A stretch of DNA of 64,000 bases from Calycina herbarum. Taxonomy: Eukaryota; Ascomycota; Leotiomycetes; Helotiales; Pezizellaceae. The translations under genes were made by a program, and so were the position numbers. Below are positions 9,821 to 20,914 of the stretch, piece after piece. Within the stretch, counting starts at the first letter, position 1; every line of letters begins with the position of its first letter. The notes under the pieces are model-generated. The model had not been told where the DNA came from, ran no database searches, and was given only the letters and a program-made list of their open reading frames with translations. The DNA is taken from contig LLEY01000032.1 in the NCBI GenBank assembly GCA_001414485.1, positions 248,001 through 312,000 of the forward strand. Reading direction: 5' to 3'.

Positions 9821-12800
9821 ATGGCAACAACCGATCATCTAGGTGGTGGCCATGGCAATGGTGACTTGCATGGAGATTCCGAGAAGGATGGACAATTCGC
9901 CCGAGGCACGCTGCCGGCCAACGATAATCTCGATGGTGAATACAACCTTCTAGTGCGATATATCTCCCAGTACAAGGACGGACGACAGCCTTCCATCGTC
10001 TCCTCACTCGGCGATGAGAAGCCAAAGAAGAAGCACTTCTGGTCCTCGTCCAAAGGCGACAGCGAAAGTGGTGTATTCGAGACTCCAGACGACTGGCTGA
10101 CCACCGACTGGAAGCATGGTTTGACGGGTGCTCTCGTGGAGCAACGTCGACGAAAGACGGGGTGGAACGAGCTGTCTTCGGAAGAGACCAACTTGTTTTT
10201 GCAATTCTTGGGTTACTTCAAGGGCCCAATTCTCTATGGTATGTGTTCTGCGCCAATTGACCACTTTTCAGAGTCATTGACTAACCAATTTCCTCAGTTA
10301 TGGAACTCGCTGTCCTCCTCGCCGCCGGTCTTCGTGATTGGGTCGATCTTGGTGTTATCTGTGGTATTCTTCTCTTGAACGCTGTTGTTGGTTGGTACCA
10401 AGAAAAGCAAGCTGCCGATGTCGTCGCCTCTCTCAAGGGTGACATTGCCCTCAAGTGTTCTGTTGTCCGTGATGGCGCTGAACAAGAAATCCCCGCCCGT
10501 GAACTCGTCCCTGGTGATATCGTAAGTCATTCTGCTTAATTGTCACTTCCCGCGAATTTCACACTAACACTTCCCAGATCATCATTGAAGATGGAACCGT
10601 CGTCCCTGCCGATTGCCGAATTATCTCTGCTTACGACAACCCCAACGGTTACCAAGAGTATCTCGCCGAATTGGAGGCACAACGTGGTGACGTCGATGTT
10701 GAGGACGATGAGGACAACGAGGAAGGCCATGGCAAACATGGTTCCGGGTACGCTCTTCTCGCCATCGATCAATCTGCCATGACCGGAGAGTCTCTCGCTG
10801 TCGACAAGTATGTCGCAGACCCTGTCTACTACACTACCGGTTGCAAGCGTGGAAAGGCTTATGCCATTGTCACCCACTCCGCTAAGATGTCATTTGTCGG
10901 TCGCACTGCTTCTTTGGTTACCGGTGCCCAAGATCAAGGTCATTTCAAAGCCATCATGAACTCCATCGGTACGGCGCTCTTGGTTTTGGTCGTTTTCTGG
11001 ATTCTCGTCGCCTGGATTGGAGGTTTCTTCCACCACTTGAAGATTGCCACTCCTGAGGACAGCTCCACCAACTTGCTTCATTATGCCTTGATTCTCTTGA
11101 TTGTCGGTGTCCCCGTCGGTCTTCCTGTCGTCACTACCACCACTCTCGCCGTCGGTGCCGCATACCTCGCCAAAGAGAAAGCCATCGTTCAAAAGCTTAC
11201 TGCCATTGAGTCTCTTGCCGTAAGTTATTCCCCGCAATGACACTTTCTATTCTTTTTTCAACCTGTGCGCGGGGCATCCCTTGTTTCGGGCCCACGCATT
11301 CTGATTGGTAGGAGATTTGGCGAACTGAACCATATCTCGTTACCCATCTACCCCGCGCCCCAAGGTTCGCAGACAAGGTTGAAGCTAGTGCTTAAACTTG
11401 CACTTTGGACGGCTTCGCCGATAGCTATTTAACCGCTTTTTAGTCCCATTTTCGCGAAACTCAATCGGCCAATTGCTAACTATCAATTTTTAGGGTGTCG
11501 ATGTTCTCTGCTCTGATAAGACTGGTACACTCACAGCCAATCAACTTTCCATCCGTGAGCCATTCGTCGCTGAAGGTGTTGACGTCAACTGGATGATGGC
11601 CGTCGCCGCTCTGGCATCTTCCCACAACGTTAAATCTTTGGATCCTATCGATAAAGTCACCATTCTCACTCTCAAGCGTTACCCAAAAGCAAAGGAGATT
11701 CTCGGTCTCGGATGGAAAACCATCTCATACACTCCTTTCGATCCTGTCTCCAAGCGTATCACCACTGTCTGTGTCAAGGATGGCGTTACTTTCACTTGTG
11801 CCAAGGGTGCCCCCAAGGCTATCTTGAACATGTCTCAATGCTCCAAGGAAATTGGTGACATGTACAGAGCTAAGACTACTGAATTCGCTCGACGTGGTTT
11901 CCGTTCGCTCGGTGTCGCTGTCAAGGAAGGCAACGGAGATTGGCAATTGCTCGGCATGCTTCCTATGTTCGACCCTCCTCGTGATGATACGGCTGCCACT
12001 ATCGCTGAAGCCCAAGTTCTCGGTCTTTCCGTCAAGATGCTTACTGGTGATGCCATTGCCATTGCTAAGGAGACTTGCAAGATGCTTGCCCTCGGTACCA
12101 AGGTCTACAACTCCGATCGTCTCATCCACGGTGGTCTTTCTGGCTCAACCGCACACGACCTCGTTGAGAAGGCCGATGGGTTCGCTGAGGTTTTCCCTGA
12201 GCACAAGTACCAAGTCGTCGAAATGTTGCAAGAACGTGGACATCTTACTGCCATGACTGGTGACGGTGTCAACGATGCTCCTTCCCTCAAGAAATCCGAC
12301 TGTGGTATTGCCGTCGAAGGTGCTACCGAAGCCGCTCAAGCCGCCGCCGATATTGTTTTCCTCGCCCCTGGTCTTAACACCATTGTCTCTGCCATCAAGA
12401 TCGCTCGTCAAATTTTCCAACGTATGAAGGCATATATTCAATACCGTATCGCTCTCTGTCTCCATCTCGAAATCTACCTCGTCACCTCCATGGTCATCAT
12501 CAACGAGACCATCCGAGTCGATCTCATTGTCTTCCTCGCTTTGTTCGCTGATTTGGCCACTATTGCTGTCGCCTATGACAACGCACACTACGAACAACGT
12601 CCTGTCGAATGGCAACTCCCAAAGATTTGGATCATTTCCGTCATCCTTGGTGTTCTCCTTGCTCTTGGTACCTGGGTTCTCCGTGGCACAATGTTCTTAC
12701 CCAACGGTGGAATCATCCAAAACTACGGCAACATCCAGGGTATGCTCTTCTTGCAAGTCTCCCTTACTGAGAACTGGCTCATCTTCGTCACCCGTGGTTC

Positions 12801-13212
12801 CAAGACCTGGCCATCATGGCAATTGGTTATCGCCATCTTCCTCGTCGATGTTCTCTCCACCCTGTTCTGCGTCTTCGGCTGGCTCACTGGTGGTGGCAAG
12901 GGCGAGCCATCCAACCCATTCGATCACGCTGTCAACTTCTCCGTCAACGGTGATACCGATATTGTTACCATCGTTGTTGTCTGGGGTTACTCCATCGGTG
13001 TCACCATTGTCATTGCCATCGTCTACTTCCTTTTGGAGAAGATGAGCTGGTTGGACAACCTTGGACGTGCCAAGCGCTCCAACTCGGATACCAAGATGGA
13101 GAACATCATCGGTCACATGTCCAAGCTTGCTCTTCAACACGAGAGAGACGAGGCTGGCAATGACCGATGGGGTATCGTCACCCGTGCCACTGAGACTGAG
13201 GATGATTATTAG
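9821..13212 (+). CDS. Plasma-membrane H+-transporting P-type ATPase
   Basis: The four exons 9821-10238, 10298-10521, 10578-11219 and 11494-13212 join in frame to 1000 residues. The protein pumps protons out of the cell with ATP and sets the membrane potential that drives nutrient uptake. Visible P3A-type features are MTGES (residues 282-286, A domain), PVGLP in M4 (393-397), CSDKTGTLT with the phosphorylated Asp436 and TGDGVNDAP near 684-691. Introns are 59, 56 and 274 bases; the last separates the M4/stalk region from the phosphorylation loop. Two things differ from the classic fungal pump of about 920 residues. An acidic insertion of about 40 residues (near 233-272) precedes DQSAMTGES, and the C-terminus ends in an acidic TETEDDY rather than the usual regulatory tail. 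This suggests a second isoform (PMA2-like). Family assignment is very firm; isoform assignment is inferred. Confidence 0.95.
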
Positions 13213-14947
13213 AGAAATCTCTAGTAGTTGTCTGATTGTTTTCAATGACCGATTATATATACTGGACGTGGTATTGAATACCTCGTTTCCAGTGGCGTTT
13301 TTGATATAATTATTTTACGAATGAGGATATGGTGGCGTAATGTGTGATGTGTTGATTGATCTGTCTGCCTGGTGGGTTGTTTCAGACGCACTTCCCCCTT
13401 CATGTATATGTTGAGGACGACGAAAACCCCTTTTTGGTGCTCTTAATTTTCATGGTCGTTTGATTGTTTTGTTTATCAATGTAATTTGTTAGACTAGTTT
13501 TTATTGTTGGATATGGAATCTTTTTGGTTTTGGAGACGGGGGGGGGAACCTTAGATGGGGAGGGAAGGGGGTTGGGGATTGTGGATTGTGGATAGATGCA
13601 GTGGATGATAGAATGGTTGGTTGAGAGATACCACGCAAACGATAGCTGTATAGTTTCTCACTTGGCTAGCGAAAAAATTTCATATGTTGAACAATAGTTC
13701 CTGTGCCTTCTTTGATTTGTGATTCCTGTCTTCTCGAGCCCTTTCAATTTTTGACTGTCTCCAACTTCCCTCTTTCCCACTTGTGACTTTTTCAAGTTGA
13801 CCCTCAGTTCTCTCTTCTCTCTCTTCCCCCTCTCCTCTCCCTCTCCTCTCTCTTCCCTTACACCCTCCCTTCTCTATCACAATCCCTCATTCCCACCACA
13901 CCCTCTAACACATAAATATTCCCCCCACCTAGCTCCAACATCTCACACCCCACCAAGCCCACCGACACAAAACCCAAACGAGTTCCAGAAAAACCCGCCA
14001 CCTCAACCCCTCATTCCTCCAAGTAAGATGAGATAAGATAAGATATTTCAATCAATCAATCAATCGATCCGTAATTGGATTTTCGAACGTTCGTCGCCTT
14101 GTATATTTTATTGTTAGAGCGTTGTGGTTGGGGGGGTTGTGGTGTTGTAGTGTATAGTTTTTGATATACTGTTGGTAGAGAGGATTTGATGGAGAATAGT
14201 AGATAGAGAAGATTTGATAGATAGAGAAGATTTGATGGATATGAAGAGTGGGAGTTTGTTTGTTTGTTTGTTTGTTTGTTTGTTTGTTTTTGTTTTTGTT
14301 TTTGTTTATGGTTATAGTTATGGTTATAGTTATGGTTATAGTTATGGTTATGTTTGTAGTGAGACTGATGGGATATTATTGATGGGAGAAAGGAAGAGTG
14401 GTTGTTTTTCAGATGTTTGGGTGTATGTAGTACTATTCCTAGGAAGAGTAGGGAGATGTGATTTTTCTACTTGGTGTTTTGTTATTAGGGTTTTTTTTCT
14501 TACTTTTTATGAGGGAGCTTGTGAGGGCTTGTAAGGTGGGTGATTTTTTATTTTTTATTTGTTTTTGGAGGTTAAGATAGAGAGGGTTTTTTTTTTTCGT
14601 TGGCTTGGTAGTTTGAGTAGTTCAAGTAGATTTCTTAGTATATATATTAGAAGTCTTCTTTTTTTCTTTTCTTCTTGTTTTAATACGGCGTAATTAATTA
14701 TTAACAATCATAATTATAAGAGAGGAGCTTGGCTTTTGAATAGATAGATTCTATTATATTTTATTCTATTAAGTGTTTTAGATATTTTAGATATTTTATA
14801 GAATATAATAGAATTGTTGTAAAATGTTCTTTTTTAAATTCTAGAGGTTTTAATTGTTTTTGATAGGAGGTGGATAGGTTTATAATGCTAGGTTATTAGG
14901 TTATGTTTTACTGTGCTTTTTAGTGTAGTGTAGATAAGTTTAATATT
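13213..14947. other. Spacer with microsatellites, no gene seen
   Basis: The first part is the 3' flank of the ATPase gene. From about 13790 there are CT-rich runs, and from 14250 T/G-rich simple repeats. Composition then becomes strongly AT-rich. I found no credible gene. Confidence 0.4.
14254..14352. repeat. (TTTG)n and GGTTATAGTTAT minisatellite
   Basis: A TTTG run with a few T-slippage variants (about 14254-14306) is followed directly by three to four copies of a 12-base GGTTATAGTTAT unit (about 14309-14352). Confidence 0.85.
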
Positions 14948-15442
14948 CAGACTTAGGTGTCGATATTATTAGTAGTATATCGAGGGAGGGGTCTACGATA
15001 ATAATAGTATCGTATAGAATATTACGATGATATATCGGATTTCTTACGATAACGATAAATAATCGATAATCGGCGGGAAATAGTTAATCTAGTCGAGAGC
15101 TAATAGAAAGACTTTGTCTTAATATAAATATAAAGTTATATGTTTTTTTTAAAATATATATATTAAGAACTTTTAAGTTATAAAGATAGTATAACTTATA
15201 TATTTAACGAGTTCTTTTATATTAATAGAAAAAGTAAGAGTTAAATAGATAGAAAATATAGTTTTTAAATAAATATAAGTTATATAATATTTATTTAGTA
15301 CTATAGAGTACTAGTGTTAAAAATACGATATACATATCGGTTATTATTACTTTTTTAATAATAATAATTATATTAGATTTAAGTAATCTAGTAATATTTA
15401 TCGGAATATTTATAATAAATATTATATCGACGCCTAAGTCTG
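14948..15442. mobile_element. MITE-like element with about 22-base terminal inverted repeats
   Basis: The left end at 14948 begins CAGACTTAGGTGTCGATAT and the right end at 15442 reads, on the other strand, CAGACTTAGGCGTCGATAT. About 20 of the first 22 bases match. The roughly 495-base interior is extremely AT-rich and has no coding frame. This fits a non-autonomous DNA transposon that has decayed, possibly by RIP. I could not identify a clear target-site duplication, so the superfamily is open. Confidence 0.65.
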
Positions 15443-16191
15443 TTGGCATTTGAAAACGGAGAGAGAAATTTCTAGGATATTTTTAACTAATTAATACATG
15501 TTTTTCTTACTATTTCTTTTCTTCTCTTAGAATGAGATCTATTATTTGAGGTTGTGTAGGAATAGTTGAGCTATAGTTTGGAATAGTACTAAAGGTAGCC
15601 TTAGAAAGTAGGACTTAGCTATCTAAGTATTTCTTGTCATCACTACCTAGTCATACAAACACGTCCTCTCTTGGTATATGAAAGTGAAGTTAATTGTTGT
15701 TTATAATTGCAACCTGAACATAGTATGTGCTTGAAATGCTCTTTGTGAATGGGTGGTTCCAAACCACTCTACTTTCCAAAGTAAATAAAAATTGGCATAT
15801 GCAATCTGGAGAGGATAGTACTTACACTTTCTAGGAGTTAAGAAGAGGCGCGGTAGGTTTGGGGAGAGGTGGGTTAATGGATAAAAGACGGTATTAACTC
15901 TTCCTTTACAACCTTTACAACCACCAATTTCTTAACTAATTTAATTGGACGATTTGGATTTCTTTTTCTGCTGAAAGAAAGAAGAAAGTTAGTGATTCGC
16001 CATTGTATATTGAGCAGCTTTTTACAACATTCACATGACTATAACACCATCCGATGTTCTCCGACTTTCGTCCCGTGACCCTGTGAGACACCAATCCCAA
16101 CACAACTTCATCCAACAACCTCATCCAACCTCATCCTACCTCGTCCAACCTCAACCTTTTGGTCACTACTCCCTTCAAACAAATCGCCACC
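15443..16191. other. Spacer and 5' flank of the TPR gene
   Basis: No gene is seen. The last 100 bases before the start codon contain several CATCCAACCT-like direct repeats and lead into a good context (CCACC) at the ATG. Confidence 0.4.
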
Positions 16192-18194
16192 ATGGCTACT
16201 CAAGGCAACTTGTCGGCTGCTCAAGCTCCTCCTACCAGCGATGATTATTACGATCTCGGGACCTACCAGCGTGCAATTAGCACTACAAATCAAGAAGCAC
16301 AGATCTGGTTCAACCGTGGGTTAATCTGGGGTTATGGATTCAATCACGAGGAGGCTGTGTCGTGTTTTTGGAATGCAACTTTGAACGATCCAACATGCGC
16401 CATGGCGTATTGGGGTATGGCCTACGTGAGTACCCAATTTCTCTGAACCAATGTCTCTGGGTATATTCTAGAGTCGATGAACTCTTTATCGGTACATCTT
16501 CCATATCATACCGGTTTTAGAGACTATCACCCCTTCTACTCAACCATCCCCAAAGGACTACTATACTGACCCCGAGATTCTGTAGGCTTTGGGGCCCAAT
16601 TACAACAAACCCTGGGACACCTTTCGCGGCGAGCAGCTTGATGCATTGCTTTCTCAAGCGCGTTGGGCGATCGCAAGAGCCAAAGAACACTCTCATTCTG
16701 CTTCCCCAGTCGAGGTGGCCTTGATCGGTACCCTCGATCACAAATACCCAGAGCACTCACGTCAGCTCAACAGAGATTTCTCAATCTGGAACCAAGAGTA
16801 TGCGGATGCAATGGAAGCGGTCTACAAGGAATTTCCAGATGACCTTGATGTAGCAACATTGTACGCAGAATCTTTGATGAATCTTACCCCTTGGCAGCTG
16901 TGGGTCATCAGCACCGGAGAGCCTGCTCCAAAGGCCCGTACTTTGGATGCCAAGCGAGTTCTTGATCGAGCTATGATTCAAAATGGCGCTTTTGAACATC
17001 CTGGTATACTTCATCTATACCTCCACCGTGAGTATTCTCCGAGTTCTTTTTCCCTCTTTTAGGCTGTTTTAGGAGGGTTGAGACACTGTTCCTCCTCTCG
17101 AAGCCCTGTTTCCCCATCACTATCCTCCCTGTTCCCCCTAGACATACTTTAGAATGGCAATACTGACTCCGTGATCATCTGCAGTCATGGAAATGTCTGG
17201 AACACCCGAGGCCGCGCTGCCAGCTTCAGATCACTTAGGCGACCTTGTACCAGAGGCGGGACATTTGCGTCACATGCCATCTCATATCTACGTCCTCTGT
17301 GGTCAATACAAAAAGGCCATTGATGCCAATTCGGCTGCTATTATCGCTGACGAAAAGTTTCGAGAGCGAAATGGCCCCTTCAACTTCTACACTCTTTATC
17401 GGTCTCACGATTATCATTTCCGTATCTACTCTGCCATGTTCGCCGGACAATCGCGAGTGGCCATTGATACTGCCGGACAGCTCGAGACTTGTCTTCATGA
17501 ATTGTTGGATCGTGAGCCAGAGAGAGCCGATTTGCTGGAAGCTTTTCTCACTTCACGTGTTCATGTGTTGATTCGATTCGGTCGTTGGCAAGAAATCTTG
17601 GATCTCAAAATCCCTACCGACCAGGAGTTTTATTGCATGGCCACAGCAATGATGCACTACGGAAAAGGTGTTGCATTTGCCGCTACAGGAGACATACTAG
17701 AGGCTCTAAAGCAACAAGAACTCTTCAATCTTGCTGCTCAGAAAGTTGGACCTTCACGCACTTTGTTCAATAACAAGTGTGGTGATATTCTAGTCATCGC
17801 GGATGCAATGCTCAACGGAGAGATCGAATATCGACGTGGCAACTTTGAAAGCGCGTTTGAATTCCTTCGGAAATCTATCTCTCTCGACGATGCTCTTCCA
17901 TACGAGGAACCTTGGGGTTGGATGCAGCCGACTCGTCATGCATATGGTGCACTTCTTCTGGAGCAAGGTCGTAATGAAGAAGCTGCAGCGGTCTACTCGG
18001 CGGATCTTGGAATCGACGATACCTTGCCTCGAACCTTTCGACATGCCAACAATGTCTGGTCTCTCCATGGCTATCACGAGAGCATGATGAAACTTGGACG
18101 GACGGATGAAGCTAAAGCTATACAACCAGAGTTGTCTAAGGCGCTTGAGCTGGCTGATATTCCTATCAAGTCGTCATGCTTTTGTCGACTTTAA
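16192..18194 (+). CDS. Tetratricopeptide-repeat (TPR) protein
   Basis: The exons 16192-16425, 16586-17027 and 17185-18194 join in frame to 561 residues, with introns of 160 and 157 bases. The N-terminal part has a TPR-type helix pair (WFNRGLIWGYGFNHEEAV, then NDPTCAMAYWGMAYALG). The middle has HLYLHLMEMSGTPEAALPASD followed by LVPEAGHLRHMPSHIYVLCGQY, which are typical of a soluble TPR family shared by fungi and bacteria. The last third holds further repeats (FNAKFRRGNFESAF-like, ALLLEQGRNEEAAAVY). There is no signal peptide or membrane segment. Such proteins are helical scaffolds for protein contacts; the partner is not known from sequence. The start is supported by the CCACCATGG context. Confidence 0.85.
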
Positions 18195-18413
18195 GGGTGG
18201 TTGTTACGGAGATATTTGAGATATTTGGTGATGAAGTTCCAGTGGTGACGTTCACCCGAGTTTGCAAATGTGCCATAGTGTTCGGGGTTCAAACTAGAAA
18301 TACTATGGGTACTTCGTACAGCTGCTAGTTCAAATATCAAACACTACTTTCAAAATACCTCAATTGGAAGCTTCACGCTTCTAATAAATATGAGTGAATT
18401 ATCAATGTAGGTG
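18195..18413. other. 3' flank of the TPR gene
   Basis: Non-coding DNA between the TPR stop codon and the inverted-repeat element. Confidence 0.4.
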
Positions 18414-18638
18414 TCTCGCGGTGGACAGAAAAAGCGGCAGTAAATATTTCGCGTTGTTCCAACTTTCTAGTACAATTAGAACAATAAAACTTAATTGTTC
18501 TAAATACCTAGGGTAATATTTTCAAAAGTTCCAAGCATGTAGGGTAATTGCTTTAAATTACCCAAGATAGCTGGAACAACAGCGAGGAAGGCAGGTACAG
18601 ATCTGATATCTACTGCCGCTTTTACTGTCCATCGAGAG
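18414..18638. mobile_element. Short MITE-like element with imperfect terminal inverted repeats
   Basis: The left end (18414 onward, TCTCGCGGTGGACAG then AAAGCGGCAGTAAATAT) matches the reverse complement of the right end (TCTCGATGGACAG then AAAGCGGCAGTAGATAT, ending at 18638) over about 33 bases with few differences. A second inner pair, GTTGTTCCA, is also inverted. The middle holds a further hairpin (TTAGAACAAT with ATTGTTCTAA). The 225-base size, nested symmetry and lack of coding capacity fit a MITE or other foldback element. No clear target-site duplication was found. Confidence 0.65.
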
Positions 18639-19218
18639 GGTGTTTGCGCCATCGCCCCAGGTACACACGACAAAAGACTCTTAATAATCATATCAATTAC
18701 ACATTTTCCTCTTTATGCTCTGAAATAAGACACAATATACTCTGTAGGTGTACGTAGAACCACGTTTCGCACCTGAAAAATATCTATCAAGTAATATTAA
18801 AATACAAGTTTCAGAACCACTAGATTAATCGAACAGAGTAAGGTAAAATAATTGGTCAAAAAAGTGTCGATTATCTTCCGTGTTCTTGTATGTTTTGATT
18901 CAAAATCATCTCGTATGATTTGGCGAATTCAGCAAATATACGACCAACAGCTACGAAATATTTCACTTTAACCATTCTGAACATTGAATTTAATTCATAA
19001 TATTCATAACTAGTCTATCCAGACTCCTCTGTACGAGGCAGTGGGGGTGTTTCCCGGAGCATAGCCCCTAATTTCTTCCCGATAAAATCCACCCACCCAT
19101 CCAAGAAGAAGAAAAATCATTATACAGTTCCAAAGACTCCTTTTGCCCAGTCCATCCCAAATTTTCCACAATACAACATTACCCGTCACTGTTATGTATG
19201 TCTACAAACCAGTTGCGA
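18639..19218. other. Spacer, no gene seen
   Basis: AT-rich DNA between the foldback element and the 3' end of the transporter gene. No coding frame or RNA gene was recognised. Confidence 0.4.
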
Positions 19219-20914
19219 TTAATACACGTAATAGGCAAGAAGCTCGCCCTCAGAGGCTCTCATCTTCCTATTTCTTCTCATCATGACATACTTGACAGCC
19301 CATGCAGTGGCAGCGGTGGCAGCCGAGAAAGCAGCGGATGAGAACATAGCTGGTGCGTATTTTGGTGCATCTGCTTTGTTCCAAAGATACTAAGGCCTGG
19401 GTTAGTATGAGATGAGATGCTGGGGAGGAGGTACATACGGGAGTCCAGACGAAACTTGCGTTCATGACTGTTGAAACAATTCCGATGGCTGCAGCCTTCT
19501 TCTCCTTGGTCTGCCCACATGTGGAACCGACCCATCCTAGGATCAAACTGTTTACGGCATATGTTCCAATACAAAACACGACCATGGAGAAGTATCTGAC
19601 GCCGGTGTTTGTGGTTACAGCTCCTAATACGAAACCGATAATTGCCACGGATTTCGAGGCGGTGATGTGCCAGGTTCGCTCGTTGAGTTTACCAGAGAGA
19701 TAGGAGACACCAATGGTACTGCAACCTGCGATGAGATACTAATGGATGTTAGAGTTTGTTGAATTGAAGTTTCGGAGATCTTACAGGTGGGCAAGTCAGC
19801 ACAAGAGTTATTGTCTGCGTGAAACCCAGAGTCTCGACCACAGTAGGGAACTGTTTTCACCGATTAGCACATTGAGATCAAGAAGATTACTGGGGGATGA
19901 CTTACGAAATTCTTGAAACCATTAGCAGCCAAGTGCATATGAGCCATGAAAGCAAAGAGCCAGACACAAGGATCTGCACAAGCCTGCTTCAATCCCTCAA
20001 ATACACCAGCAGCTTCCTGACCACCGGCTGTATCTTCCTTCATTCTCGAAGTCGCAAGCTCTCTCTCATCGGGAGTCAACCATCTGGTATCGTGTGGGAA
20101 ATCAGGCAGAACGAAGAATCCAACACCAGCGATGACGAAAGTTACTGCACCTTGAAGGATAAATAACCATTGCCAACCGGAAAGATTTTCCTTTCGGTCT
20201 AGACCATAGAATACACCTGCTGCGATGAGACCAGCGAATGCTGTTGCGAGAATGTTTCCAGTGTATAAGATGGCGATTCGAGTGGCGATTTCTTTTCTTG
20301 TGTAGAATATGGAGAGGATGTAGACTGCGCCGGGGTAGTAGGGGGCTTCGGTGAGACCGAGGAAGAATCGCACAAGAACGAGGCCAGTGTAGTTCGTTAC
20401 TACGGCTGTGAGTGCGGATACGATTGCCCAAAGCATCATGGCACAGCCCATATATCTTGAAGGACGAGTTCGATTGAGAAACATGTTGGAAGGAAGTTGT
20501 CCGCAGAGATAACCGACGAATAGAATGGAAACACAGGTGAGGTATTCTGGGAACAAGTGTTAGCGAATGAGTTTATATTTTGATTGGTTAGGGAATACTT
20601 ACGACTACCCTTCAAGTTCAATTCCTTCTCAAGTCTGTTCAACCGAGCCAATGCAATGGCATTTCGATCGAGATAATTGAGCCAGTACATAGACCAGAGC
20701 ATCGGCTAAGCATCCCGTTAGATGGAAAATAAAGAAAGAACAGTGAGATACGTACCATGATCCATCGATCGAGTTTCTTAACAAGAGCAATTTCTCTTGG
20801 GTCTGTCTTCTCGCGTGCTCCTGAGTAATCAGTCTTCACTTGAGGCTTCAAATCTTCGCCATCTTCTATCTGCTCCGCTGAAGCAACGATCTTTTCATCC
20901 TTAACACCACTCAT
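19219..20914 (-). CDS. MFS transporter, anion:cation symporter (Dal5/allantoate permease-like)
   Basis: Six exons on the minus strand, 20914-20756, 20705-20603, 20546-19906, 19850-19785, 19738-19439 and 19389-19219, join in frame to 479 residues. The introns are 46-56 bases. The protein is a 12-helix major facilitator of the ACS family. Recognisable parts are the first helix with WSMYWLNYLDRNAIALARL, the loop GYLCGQLPSNMFLNRTRPSRYMG, and LVLVRFFLGLTEAPYYPGA, which is highly typical of fungal Dal5/Tna1-type permeases for organic anions such as allantoate, nicotinate or other carboxylates. The N-terminal 50 residues are hydrophilic and cytoplasmic. The substrate cannot be read from sequence. 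The next genes on either side are unrelated, so no cluster role is suggested. The start ATG at 20914 is the only one before the first helix. Confidence 0.88.
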
